A stretch of 64,000 bases of DNA from Blattamonas nauphoetae (Eukaryota; Preaxostyla; Oxymonadida). The notes under the pieces were generated by a model. The model made no database searches and had not been told where the DNA came from. It saw only the letters and a list, made by a program, of their open reading frames with translations. Positions 42,109-54,282 of the stretch are shown here, piece after piece; the first letter of the stretch is position 1, and each line of letters starts with the position of its first letter. The stretch is from positions 1 to 64,000 of the forward strand of contig JARBJD010000095.1 in the NCBI GenBank assembly GCA_033064195.1, read 5' to 3'. Made by a program: the position numbers and the translations under genes.

Positions 42109-45100
42109 TGGCAAGCGAGTCTGTACTCATCTCTTGGTTCAATTCTCTTAATTTATGTAGGGAGGGCAAAGCAATCCTAACTCAGATCCACATCCTCGGA
42201 TTAAACTATGATGAATCGAATCCACGCCAACATCTCAGAAATATCAATGAAGTGAAGAAAATTGTCGATGTTTGCCACTTTTCAATCAATAAATCTCTCT
42301 TCTCTCTCATTTTTTCCATTTTTTTCACCCACTCACTGTTCTCTAACAGAAATTTTCAACAAAAGCTTCACCATTGGAATCACACAAAGAATTGTTCGTA
42401 TCGACAGAATCAAAAGATCAAGCCCAGCTTGCCATCGAGTTTATTCGAGCTCTAATGAGTTTACTCCACAATCCCCTCTTTACACGAAAATCAAGCGTTA
42501 TCGAGATCTTGGGGGTCTTCCTGTCCAAAGTATATCTTGAAGGGATGGGAGAAATCATTCTTCCAGTGATTGTTTCATGGCTGGAACCAACCGGCTCCTC
42601 AAAACCTACTTTTTCAAACGGAAGTATTGATGAAACGTTCGTTGTAAAAGCAATCATCAGTCACAGCAATAATGCCGAGACCAAGTCACTTGTCGATCTC
42701 TATTTGAAGTTCATCCAACTTGTTATGCAGAGTCGAGATCATAAAATCATTACAGTTTGCTGCATTGTTCTTCTTGCATCAACAACATCTTCAGCGAGGC
42801 TACGACATCAGTAGGGATCTCCTCGAGCAAGTGAAAGATATTCAAGAGCTTCACCCTCGATTGTTCAAGATCATGCTTGGCGGAATTACAGGAACAGTGA
42901 GCCGACGGGAGACAAACGTCGCTTTTCTAGCTGCGTCCACAGCAATGATCAAGAACCAGGAGAAGTATGATGAGGAAATTGGGCAGAAATTGTCAGAGAA
43001 GGTGATGGATTTGGTCTGTGCAGATAATGCAGAAACCAAAAAGGCCGTCCTCAACCTGTTCACAGTCGCCTTTCTTCAAGTCCGTGATCGCGATTACTGG
43101 GGAAAGACGTTCTGTTCGTCACTTCTGATTCTTCTTGGGGACATCGTTCCAGATGTTTATAGTGTGGTTATTGTCCCATTCACAGGTTTCTAGATGCTGC
43201 GGTCGATCTCCTCACAAAATGGGGTGTCCAATTTCAGGAAGACGAAAAGCGTGCCCAACGCATGCCTTCAGAGAAGGAGCATCAACCAAACGTGGAGAAG
43301 GCATGGCGAATTCTGAGTGGTCTCCCCGAAGAGCCGCCAGACAACGACGACACCGTCCAACCAACTCCCATGCGAGCAATTCTCCCATTTACCACAAGGC
43401 CATTATTCACAAGCCGCTATGCCATTCGATCTTGCTCCCAGAACGTGATGACATGGGCAAAGAAGTTCACAGACAACGCCGACGAACGCAAGCGCGACCA
43501 AGGCCTCACTCTCATCCGCTTCCTCATTTTAGCAAGTGACATGCACAGCACCATGCAGTTGTCGCCTATTGTGGAGATTGTGTCGCATTGCATGAAGATG
43601 GGGACGAGAGACAAGTCGCTGAAGGGCGGCGAAGACTGCTGCTGCCTGCTCGCTCTTCTGTGCGAAGTGGGCTGCATCGTTCCCCTCCTCGTCGACAAAA
43701 ACCACAACGTCAACTCAAACGAGATGCTGGCAAGCATCGTCAGCTTTGCTCCGAGCTGGAGACTCCAGGAACGAGTCGTGTGGGGTGACACAGTCAAGAA
43801 GGACCTCCCGCAAGCCCCGGACGAGTCTGCCCTCTCCCTCCTCCTGGCCATCGTGTCGAAGGTGATTGGCGACGTGCTGACCAGCCTGGAGGAGGAGACC
43901 GAGGAGCGGTTCAAGGACAAGAGCGGGCTGGGCCTGAGCGAGGAGGAGGAGCGCGGGTTCAAGTGGAGTCTGCAGCTCACCTCCACCCTCGTCTCGAAGT
44001 GTGCTGGCCAGATGAGCGTCGCTGAGCAGCACAGAATGTTTGAGCTTCTTCTCCACGCGACTGGCCTCGAAGACTACCGCGCCGGCATCGCCATCGCCAA
44101 AGAGATGAAGCACAGGACACACAGCGTGAATGTGGTCGGGCTGGAGTACTTGGCGCGCGAAGTGTTGGGCACCTTTGTCGCTGCCACGTCGCTCTCGAAC
44201 GGCGACGCGCGGATCGGCGAGCTGTTCCAGTCGCTGTGGCTGAGGGTGACCAACTCGGATGCTCCCAACGCCGCGGTCGGGGCACGAGTGGTCGGAGTGA
44301 GTGAGTTTGACCGGAATGTGCGGATGGCGCAGCAGGTTCTGCGTCGCAGCAGTTCGTTCATGTCGCTGTTTATCAACACGATTGTGGACTCTCTCTGCTC
44401 CATCCTGACCAACGCGTCGTGTCGGGGCGGAGTCCGACGGGCGTTCTGGGAGAGCCTCTTCTTCGTCTCTTCCCAGAAAACGTCTGCCGAGATCTTCGCT
44501 CCCCACTTCGACACCCTCTTTCGGAGTCTGTTCACACTCACCACGAAATGGCGGGTGTCGCGGGACGAGGAAGAAATCCGCTTCTTCTGCGTCCAGTTCT
44601 TCGTGAATGTACTGAAAGCTGGAACAACTTCCATCTCTTCAGATGACGTGTCGTTGTGGACCATCACCCAACTCCCCGCTCGCCCCGCAAAACAGTCACC
44701 CTCGAATGACCCTCAGCAGAAGGCGAAGGACGACGCAAAACAGGAGAGCGTGGACTGGCTGACGAGGCTGCAGGGACTGTTTGATGACGACATGCCCGGC
44801 ACACGACTCGCTTCTGTCGAGTTTGCAAAGATTGTGTTTGAGGGGAAGGTGAAGGGGCAGTTCTCCAATTTAGTGATCGGTGTGTCTCTTTCTTCGACAG
44901 ACTCTTTGCTTCTTTCCCTCCTTCTCCTCTTTCCGCCTCCATCGTCTTCTCATCATTCCCTCCGTTGCCCTCGTCCTCTCTCCTCCTCTCCAGACGACGA
45001 GAACACCTGCGATGGGTTCTTTCCTTCTTTCGACGACCTGAAGCGGCACACCGTCGAGCGGTTCAACGACACCGACAACACTGTGCGGAATACGAGCATC

Positions 45101-45451
45101 TTGACCCTCGCTGCTCTCTTCGTGATTCTGCCGCAGCCGATGATCAACATGTCCACGTCCTCTTTTGAAACCCTTCTCATCCACCTCACAGACAACGACG
45201 CAACAATCAGGGTTTGCTGAGAGGCTCGCCACTCATCTTCACTCTTCGCTTTCCCTTCCTTCTCTTTTCTTCTTCTTCTCATTGGTTTGGTCCCTCCTCA
45301 GAGAAGTGTCTTGACAGCTGTTGAAGCTTTCAGCAAGCGCATCTCCAACGACGAGACACGGAAACCGTTCCTCGCAATCGCCGAGGGATATCGTGCCAAG
45401 GTCAGACCGGACGATTTTGAGAAAGTCCTTGAACTCCTCGCCAACAGGTGA
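42109..45451 (+). CDS. HEAT-repeat protein, DNAAF5-like candidate
   Basis: A multi-exon alpha-helical solenoid of about 1,000 residues starting MASESVLISWFNSL. Introns are visible near 42,270-42,350, 43,150-43,190, 44,870-44,990 and 45,210-45,300. Helical repeats are frequent (IGQKLSEKVMDLVCADNAET, SLLILLGDIVPDVYS). The C-terminus VERFNDTDNTVRNTSILTL, LLIHLTDNDATIR and IAEGYRAKVRPDDFEKVLEL resembles the end of DNAAF5/HEATR2, which helps assemble axonemal dyneins. HEAT proteins resemble one another, so this is a moderate guess. A Tectonic gene nearby shows that a ciliary gene would not be out of place. Confidence 0.5.
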
Positions 45452-45558
45452 ATCTGAAACAGGTTTTGATTGATTAGTATTGATTTTTTTGTTCATTTCG
45501 CAACATTCGTATATTTGATCAATGCATAATTTTTTCATGCGCTAATCAATCTCTCTTG

Positions 45559-47444
45559 TTAATGTGATCTGGAAGATCTACCGTTGTTCCCAATTCCACA
45601 TCGGCGAACTATTTTCTTTTGTTTTCCAAGAACCATTGTTGACCCATCAAAACCTTCAGTTCTTATGAAGTGATGGTTCTGTCCAAACTCACTCAGACAT
45701 AAGGTCTGTCTCAAGGCATCGAATGAAAAATGCTCATTAAATGCGAGGAATTGAATATTTGATGTTCGACATTGACAGCAAAGTAACAATGGCAAGGTGA
45801 GAAAAAGAAGAAATAGAAACACAAAATGTAGAAATCGCCGACTGTCTACTCTGACGAGTCGGGCAGAGTTTGATATCCTCCTAAAGTTGAAAGGATTAAT
45901 AAAAGAAGAGTTCACACCCTTTCTCTGCCGTTTGCTGCAACACGTCAGGATTGTGATCAAGACAACAGCGACGAAAAGAATGGCTAAAATGGTGAATAAT
46001 GGAAGAATCACGTTTGTTGGGCCCCCTTTATAAGAAGTTTTTGGAAGAGGAACGAGGAAGTCTTTGAATTGGCAGATGTCTTCTCTCCACTCCAAAATCT
46101 TGTCTTTGTACACAGAATAGTTCCGATACTGCTCCTGGAAGGTGCCAAGAGGACATTTATGAGCTGGACATCCTTTTGGTGTGATGGGTACCCAAGTTTT
46201 CTCGAGTGAGATTGATTGGTCTATTGGCACCTCTTCGACATAATATATCTGGATGAACGGTTCGTTGTTCTCAACGTGAAGTTCAGTAATGATAGATGAG
46301 GCATAGTCTGGAATATGGGTTGTTCTGTTTCCAAAGATGTTCAGAAGGTTCCACGTGTTGATGTCATGGCCCAGATATAGTCTGACTTTGCGGAGTGCAT
46401 CATTCGGATTTTCAGCATTAATGTCTGACGTTTTTGTTTTGTGTTGATAATCGCTTACGTCTCTGTTGAGATTTTCGTAGAAGAGCTGGTGGAAGTGATT
46501 GGAAGATATTTGATAGAGCAGACCTCACCAAGAAGAATACCAGCGACCATTTTGACAGTAACGTTATTTTCAAAATCAAACTGATGAAACCAGGCTGAGA
46601 AAATGTGAGAAGAAGGGAATCGACTATTCATCTTTGCGGCATTCATTGCTTTTGCGATCTTTTTCTCAGCTTCATCAGTAATAAGGCTGCAGTGTAGTGA
46701 GTAAAGAACAAAAATGCGATCAGACCCTCGGTATGCTTTCCTTTCTAACTCATCATTGGCATCGTGATAATTCGACTCATTTATCTCTGTTTTAAAGTAA
46801 GCGGAGGCTTCTTCAAAATCAGGCTTCAAGGACGCCATGAATTCAGTATATTTCGTAGATTCCTTGAACAGTCTTTTGTTTTCGAGAGATCTTGGACTAG
46901 TAAGTATGAAGTTGGAAGAACGTCAATATCTGAGGAAGAAGGAGACCAAGCATCGTGAGCTGTAAATAACCACTCCTCTTCGTACAAATCTGTCTGTATT
47001 GGGAAGGTGTGAATGTTATCTGGCCCAGTTCCGTCCCGAAAATAGCCTATCACATGAGCTTGAGCCGATTGCTGGGTACGAGGAAATGGGGATGCGCGAA
47101 TATAGAAATTATTGGAATTGTACTTCTCAGGGAAGAAATTCTGTTTGATGTAATGATCCCGAATGCGCTTGCCCAACACATACTGCATCTGTAGTCCAAG
47201 TTCCGTGAGGTGACCAGGTTGCGGATCCTGAGGATCGGTATAAATCTGAAGTGTTCAGTAGATGATGAGACAACCAACATGAAGCAATTGGAAGTAGATA
47301 CACCAAGGGGAATAATGGATGTCCGTTCACCTGTGAGAATGGAGTGAATGATGCCAAGAAGACCAATATCAAACCATGACGAGCTAAGGTAGTAACTGAA
47401 ACCAATTCACAAAGACAAAAAACTGGTAAATGGATGAGGATCAT
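45559..47444 (-). CDS. histidine acid phosphatase, type I membrane
   Basis: Several exons. The first encodes a signal peptide running into the catalytic motif (ELVSVTTLARHG), and splicing completes it to RHGERTSIIPLG. Next come PGHLTELGLQMQYVLGKRIR and FYIRASPFPRTQQSAQAHV (the usual R-T-SA segment). Then, after exons around 46,450-46,840, VRLYLGHDINTWNLLNIFG provides the catalytic HD. A cysteine-containing stalk (GCPAHKCPLGTF) and a transmembrane helix (ILPLFTILAILFVAVVLITI) follow, with a short basic cytosolic start (CCSKRQRKG). The fold hydrolyses phosphomonoesters at acid pH, probably at the cell surface or in endosomes. The exact 3' end is uncertain: the ORF runs to 45,559 through a second hydrophobic stretch. 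Confidence 0.8.
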
Positions 47445-47775
47445 CAGTTTGCTGATGGATCGTTGATCAACCCGTTGTGATTGATTGAGGATAAAAGGCT
47501 CTTGAGAATGTATGAATGTGGTTTCTTCCTCTCCAAGGCGATGATTCCATTACGTTTGTTGAGTGCGACGAACCGACTTCTTCTTTTTTCAAGAATAGTC
47601 TTCGAATCGCCGAATCTCGGAACTGTCGCTTTTTTTCTTGTTCCTGAGTCACAGGATAACTTGACGATTTCATTTAGTCAGCGTGTAAAGGTAGGTGTCA
47701 ATTCTACTGATGAAAGGACGATAGACACGTTCATTGAGAAAACCTGAGAAACAGCCCATTCTTAAATCACACTGA
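47445..47775. promoter_or_regulatory. divergent intergenic region, acid phosphatase / RPB2
   Basis: 331 bp between divergent starts; it must hold both promoters. A short plus-strand ORF (47,481-47,747) is open here but has no recognisable family. No TATA-like or other motif stands out. Confidence 0.35.
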
Positions 47776-50700
47776 ATGCAGACAGAACAAGACATTCAGG
47801 ATGATGACGTCTGGGAAATAATCGGAGCCTTTTTCTCTGAAAAGGGACTTGTTCATCAACAAATTGGATCTTTTAATCGCTTTATCACACACACTCTCCA
47901 GGAGCATGTTCAAGAGCACACTGAAATCGAACTACGTCCTGTTTCTCAGTATAATCCTCTCGACGGAGAAGTTGATGAGGTTTTCTATCCTACTGTCCAA
48001 ACGATCATTCTGTTTCCGTCCTATTCTTGACAATTTCAGGCAGTTTATCTTCTCAAGTTTGATCAGACATATATGGCTCGCCCAACTGTGACAAATGGAT
48101 TCAATGAAACAAAATCGCTTTTACCGAATGAGGCTAGACTTCGAAATCTTACGTGTGTAAATTACATCTCTTATGACTCAAAATCGCATCGCTTTCTCAT
48201 ATCGTTCATATGTCCCTCACAACATTCTTCTGTTCTTTCATCTCTCTCCTGATTCTAACTTCTGTTGTTTTGATTCTTAGGTACTCTGGAAGTCTTGAAT
48301 GCGACATCAAATGTGTCGAAGTCAAACTAAACCAAGATGGTGAACTCCAAAGAAAAGTCACTCTTTTCCCACGAATCTTTCTTGGAAAGGTCGATATTGT
48401 TTCTTTGCGGTGATTTTTTCCATCATCAGATTCCGTTAATGCTTAAATCAGCGTATTGCCATCTTAATGGCCTCAGGAGTGAAACAGAGCTTGCAGCTGC
48501 TGGAGAGTGCATCTACGACCAGGGTGGGTACTTCATTGTGAACGGTGGTGAGAAAGTTCTTATCGCCCAAGAAAAGATGGCATACAACATTATTGTTGTC
48601 TTCCCAAAACACAACTCCACAAAAACTCTCTACGTCGCAGAATGCCGTTCCTCGCTCGAAAGAGGAACCATGGAAGTGAGTACATTGTACACAAAGCTCG
48701 CCAACCCATCGAAAGAATACCCCGCCCCAGGACCCCTCTTCCTCTGCACGATCCCTTTTGTCGGGGCAGACATTCCGTCTGTCCTCGTCTTCCGTGCCTT
48801 GGGCGATGTCGGCGATCGAAGTATTGTCGAGCACTGTGTGTACGATCTGAACAACAACAACGAAATGATGGAGATGATCCGCCCGTCTCTCATCGCCTGT
48901 GCCGAATATCCGACCGAGCAACTCGCCCTCGAGTACATCGGAAACAGGGCACGCAACGCCACAACTGTCATCCGCGCTGACCGAATCGCGTATGCGTCTA
49001 ACCTGCTCAACAAGAAGCTCCTGCCGCACGTGGGAGTGTCGGAGCAGTCGAACGTACAGAAGCAGTTCTTCCTCGGCTACATCATCAACCACACTCTGTC
49101 TGTCGCCCTCGGGCTCTGCGAGGAGGACGACCGCGACCACTTTGGAAACAAGCGTGTCGACCTTGCCGGCACACTGCTTTCCAACCTCTTCCGCCAGCTT
49201 TTCCATCGCGTTGTCGAGGATGCGCGGAAGACGCTGCAGGGCGTCGTCAACAAGAACCGCGAGCTCGATCTCGCCACAGTCACTTCTGCCATCCGCCACC
49301 GCACCATCACATCGCAGATGCTCTACTGCCTCGCAACAGGCAACTGGGGCACAAAGAAAGGAGAGCCCACGGCAACCGGCGTGTCGCAGGTGCTGAACAG
49401 ACTGACATACTCTGCCACTCTCTCCCATCTCCGCCGAATCGTGTCCCCAATCGGCAGAGACGGGAAGATGGCTCGTCCTCGCCAGCTGCATAACACTCAC
49501 TGGGGGATGGTCTGCCCCGCCGAGAGTCCCGAGGGACAGTCGTGTGGATTGGTGAAGAACATGGCCATGATGTGCTGTGTATCAGAAGGCTTCCAGTCTG
49601 AGCCCATCACCAGTATGATCGAGCAGTTTGGATTGGAGAACCTGAACGAGGCGTCGATGCAGAGCATCGCTAACAATACCAAAGTGTTTGTGAACGGGCG
49701 ATGGGCAGGCATCTACCAGAAACCGTCGGAGCTATTGGAGAACTTGAAGACCATCCGCCGCACCTGGCCGAATACCAAGGACATGGGCATTGTCTTCGAC
49801 AGCGAGACCAACGAGCTGCGTCTGTTCACCGATGAAGGCCGTGTCATCCGCCCTGTGCTTGTGGTGGGGAAGGACGGCCACCTCGTCGCGAACCGCTCAC
49901 ACATCGCCATGCTGCGAGGGCCGGAACACGACGAGATCTCAAACTGGAGCAGGCTGTTGCATGAGGGCGTTGTGGAGTACGTGGGATGTGCAGAGGAGGA
50001 GTCGTGCCGCATTGCAGTTACCATTCAGAACATCCCAAAGCGTTCAACAGACATGTCAGCAGACGACGAGAGAAACAAACGCCCGGACACGTACACGCAC
50101 TGCGAGATCCACCCAGCCATGATTCTCGGAGTGTGTGCGTCCATCATCCCCTTCCCGCATCACAACCAGTCCCCCCGAAATGTGTACCAGTCTGCGATGG
50201 GCAAGCAGGCAATGGGGGTCCACGCCACGTCCTTCTTGAACAGGATGGAGACGATGTCCAACGTCCTCTTCTACCCGCAGAAGCCCCTTGTCATGACGCA
50301 CACAATGGACCTGCTCAAGTTCAAGCGGCTTCCGTCGGGGCAGAACACCCTCACCGCCATCCTGTCGCACACGGGGTATAACCAGGAGGACTCGGTCATG
50401 CTCAACCGCGCTGCCATCGACCGCGGCATGTTCAGGTCGATCTTCTACAGAACGTACAAAGATGTAGAGAAGAAGAGGCATCGCGTGGCAGAGGAGATCT
50501 TCGAGAAGCCTGACCCCGAGATCTGTGTGGGGGCACAGACTGAGAACCTGATGAACTTGGACACGGACGGACTCGCCATTCCCGGAATCCGCATTTCAGG
50601 CGACTCTGTTCTGATTGGGAAGACGACGTCCCTTCCCAACAGAGAGGCCACCGGGTTCTCTCTCGCTGGACGCAAAACGAAGAAGGATGTGTCTGTCCGA

Positions 50701-51543
50701 CAGCGAGCGTCGGAGGAGGGTGTCGTGGATCGAGTGATGCTGACGCAGAACGAGGAGGGCTGCCGCTTTGCGAAGGTGCGTGTGATGTCCATCCGCGTTC
50801 CTCAAATTGGAGACAAGTTCTCGTCGCGTCACGGCCAGAAGGGCACGTGTGGGATGGTCTATCCCCAGGAAGACCTCCCCTTCACCATCGAGGGCATGAC
50901 GCCCAGCCTCATCATGAACCCCCACGCCATCCCGTCTCGAATGACGCTCGGCCACATGATCGAGTGCCTGCTGGGGAAGGTGCTTGCTCTGAACGGCCAG
51001 GAAGGAGACGGGTCTCCCTTCGGCGAAGTGTACGTGCCAGACATTCTGCAGAACCTGCACGAGCAAGGGTACATGAAGCAGGGCAACGAGGTGCTGTACT
51101 GCGGGCACACCGGGCGCCCCCTCAATCAGCTCATCTTCATCGGCCCCACGTACTACCAGCGCCTGAAGCACATGGTCGACGACAAGATCCACTCTCGGGC
51201 ACGAGGGCCTGTGCAGGGACTGGTCAGACAGCCACTGGAAGGGCGGAGTCGAGACGGAGGCCTTCGTTTTGGGGAGATGGAGCGAGACTGCATGATTGCA
51301 CACGGCGCTGCCATGTTCCTCAACGACACGATGTACAACCGCTCTGACGCCTTCCGAGCACACGTCTGCGATATCTGTGGCCACTTTGCTGTCGCTAATC
51401 TGCAAGAAAATAGGTTTTTCTGTCGTGTGTGCAATCAAAATACTCGCATCTCTCAAATCTCAATCCCATATGCAGCCAAGATTCTCTTCCAAGAACTGAT
51501 GGCCATGTCGATTCTTCCTCGATTGGGGACTTCACCGGTTTAG
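47776..51543 (+). CDS. RPB2: RNA polymerase II second-largest subunit
   Basis: Four exons. Three introns lie in the first 650 bp and the last exon (about 48,430-51,543) is uninterrupted. The junctions give FYPT-AVYLLKFDQTYMARP, LRNLT-YSGSLECDI and RIFLGK-IPLMLKS. Diagnostic RPB2 segments include GNWGTKKGEPTATGVSQVL, HWGMVCPAESPEGQSCGLVK, HCEIHPAMILGVCASIIPF, HTGYNQEDSVMLNRAA, GDKFSSRHGQKGTCGM (active-site hybrid-binding) and GGLRFGEMERDCMIAHGAA, ending with a zinc ribbon CDICG...CRVCN. The wording of these blocks is RPB2 rather than RPA2 or RPC2. It transcribes mRNA as the catalytic partner of RPB1. About 1,190 residues, the usual size. Confidence 0.95.
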
Positions 51544-51624
51544 TTTGAATTAATAACATTTCACAGATATTTGTTTTAAACACGCAAAGATTTTATCAAA
51601 CAAAGGGCGGACTTCTTTTTCCCC

Positions 51625-53185
51625 ATGACAGAGACGTGTAGTGTTATCTCATGTGACTTAGCTCCTGTAAAGCAATCCAAAGGGAAGAAAAAAGATGATT
51701 CATCAAACAAAGAATATATCCTCATTCTGAATTCGACACCGTTTCGATTTGAAGATGGAGGCCAGCTTGAAGATGTTGGAACAGTATATTGACACGTTTT
51801 TTTGGATCATACGTTTTTTCCCTCAGATTAATGGAATTCCAGTCACAGGAATCAAAAAAGGACCAAATGATGTCGTTCAACATTTTCTTCTCCTTCCACA
51901 GCCTCTACCGATCGGTACGAGCTTCATCTAACTTATTCACAAATTCTTCAGGGTCTCATGTTGAATGTGTTGTTAATGCAGACATACGCTTTGATCATAT
52001 GCAACAACACACTGCTCAACATCTCCTCACCGCTGTTCTCATGACAAAACTTGGTTTTGATACTGTCTCCTGGCAAATGACACATAATGAAGCATGTTCA
52101 ATCGATCTACAAAAATCTGATCCCGATACTTCGGAATTGAAGTTCCCTCAGATCCCACAAATTCCAGAGGAGAGAATTACTTATAACGAGAAGATACGAG
52201 AGATAGCAGAAGTTGAAGTCAATACACTCATCAGATCGAACAATTCAGTGTTCATTAACGTTTATACACCGGAGGAATTTCCGGAATATTCGAAGAACAA
52301 TCCCCTTTTCAGATCACGCGGCTTTCCAGAGAATGCTAAGGAGATCAGGATTGTTACAATCGATAAGGTTTCCCTTATTTAACTCATTCATTTCTAAGTT
52401 GGATGCTAACACTTGCTGTGGAACTCACGTGGAGTCACTCGGTCAACTTCAGATGATAAAGATCACCAGTCTGCCCTTGTAATCTAAACTCACATTATCT
52501 TGGTAGAAATTGAGAATGCCAAGGCAAACACTCTCAGACTATGGTTTTTATGTGGAAATCGTCTCTCTACTGCCTTTTCACAAATGGTCTGTTATTCTCC
52601 TCCCCATCACGATATTCTCACGTAGCATGCTCGGGAAAAAGAACTTTCATCTCTTTTGACAACACACCCAACAGATTTTGTCCAAATTGTCCACGGTTTA
52701 CAAGAAAAAGAAGCAGAAGGTCGAAGAGCACGGAAAACCCTCGAAACTCAGCTCTGCGAGTTCACTGGATCAAAGTATCTCGAAGAATGGAAATCAAAGC
52801 CCACTTCGGTGGGAAAAAGTGGGACGGAATATCATCAACCAATCCACATCCACACGCTCAATTCATCTCGTCTGTTCTTGCTGTTTCTTCATTGAGTCCA
52901 GAGTCTTTCATCACCATGCTTGTTGCATTTCTCGTGAAACAGGAGCCCACGTTTCGAGGAGTGATCACCTACACTATAACGCCAGAATCAGCACCTGTGT
53001 TCTTCACAATCGTCTCCCCGCCAGAACAAGCAGCCTGGGCGCAGCGAATCGGCAAGCGTGTAGCTCAACAAGTGAATGGGAAAGGCGGCGGCAGAGGAAA
53101 CCAGTTTAGTGGTCGTGGAGAGGAGAAAGTCAAAGTGGCAGCATTCATCGAGCTGCTTTTGGATGAAGAGAAGGACCTGGATTAA
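51625..53185 (+). CDS. AARSD1: alanyl-tRNA editing protein AARSD1 (AlaX-L)
   Basis: About six exons with introns of 30-60 nt. The beta-barrel start has TPFRFEDGGQLEDVGT joined to INGIPVTGIKKGPND. The editing core has HMQQHTAQHLLTAVL (HxxxH zinc ligands) and, after an intron, NTCCGTHVESLGQLQMIKI (CxxxH ligands). A DHHA1-like C-terminus ends with RIGKRVAQQVNGKGGGRGNQ, as in AARSD1, then SGRGEEKVKVAAFIELL. The protein hydrolyses mischarged Ser-tRNA(Ala) in trans. RPB2 ends 81 bp upstream on the same strand. The exon structure between 52,560 and 52,900 is less clear than the rest. Confidence 0.87.
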
Positions 53186-53288
53186 GAAAGAGTGTCGCCA
53201 CCATTTTTGGAGAGATGGGGACATCATAAGTTCAGGAAGATCTGTCGAGTCGTTTGAGAGGAGCACGATCATTTGAGTCATTCTGCTT

Positions 53289-54112
53289 CTAACCACCTTT
53301 GTCTTTGTTCAAAAATTTGGCGAAAAGAAGTTCCTTTCGTCTTTCCGCTTCAGACTTTCTTTCTTCATTCACCTGAAAGAGATACTGACGAAGAGTGTGG
53401 ACCTTTTCAATTTCACGCTCCTGGCGAGTTTCCTCCGCGATCCTTTCAATGTTTTCACGCATTTCTTTCCGCTTATGAAGATATTCTGAATCAATTCTCG
53501 TTAAAAAGCAAATAGAACAGACCTTCAATCTCAGCATTCGCATCGAATGATGATTCACGTTTCTCCGGAACAATAGGTTTGAAAACATCTTCAAAAGGTT
53601 TTGGGATGGATAATTCACTCGATTGGATCTGCCGTTCTTCAAAGGGTCGCGTTTTCTCTTTGTGATCTCGGCTTGACTCTTCTTCTTGGAAAAGAGGATC
53701 ACTATGAGACGAGGAATCGCTTTGATTCCGCATATCACGAACTATTGCAGAAAGTGTTGCTTTTTGAGAATGATTTGCCATTTCATAGTCAGAGTCGCTG
53801 GCTCTCTTTCGAGAATAATCGACGAGCGAAAGTTGCGATGGATCTTGAATTTCACCTTTTTGAAGTTTTTCATATAGTTCCGCCTTTTGTTTAAGTTTGT
53901 TTTCATATGAGTATTTTGGATCGTGAAGTAATACTTGTTGAATATCATCGTCTTTCCTTTTTTGGATTTCCTTATCGGTTGAAGACAATCTTCGTTCGGA
54001 ATTCTTTGAAAAGACGGTAAGATACTTGTGACAATGAAAGAAATACCTTCGAGCGGCGGACTTCAGGTTGATATGTTCCTGCTTTTGTCCTGTCCTTAAT
54101 GCCGAGCACCAT
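53289..54112 (-). CDS. CCDC174-like coiled-coil protein
   Basis: Three exons: a short first exon from MVLGIKDRTKAGTYQ, a second with DPKYSYENKLKQKAELYEKL and KGEIQDPSQLSLVDY, and a last one with ERIAEETRQEREIEKVHTL and RRKELLFAKFLNKDKGG. The KAELYEKLxxGEI...LVDY block matches the core of CCDC174, a nuclear protein linked to splicing and exon junction factors in animals. The protein is highly charged and helical throughout. It is shorter (about 240 residues) than animal homologues, so the identification is moderate. It converges with AARSD1 103 bp away. Confidence 0.55.
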
Positions 54113-54282
54113 GCTGGTTATATTGATCACCTACAAGAAAAAAATGTAATAAAGTGTATATACATCAGATGAAGCAACACCTTTAATCGAATCGCTTTGT
54201 TTCCACATTGAATTTGATCAGAACCATGTTGGATTCTTTTTTCTCGACTTCCAACGATTCCTTGTTTTCAGGCAGAAACTCT

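Noticed and set aside
47481-47747. Plus-strand ORF of 88 codons between acid phosphatase and RPB2
   Set aside because: No recognisable domain, and it sits in a shared promoter gap; probably chance.
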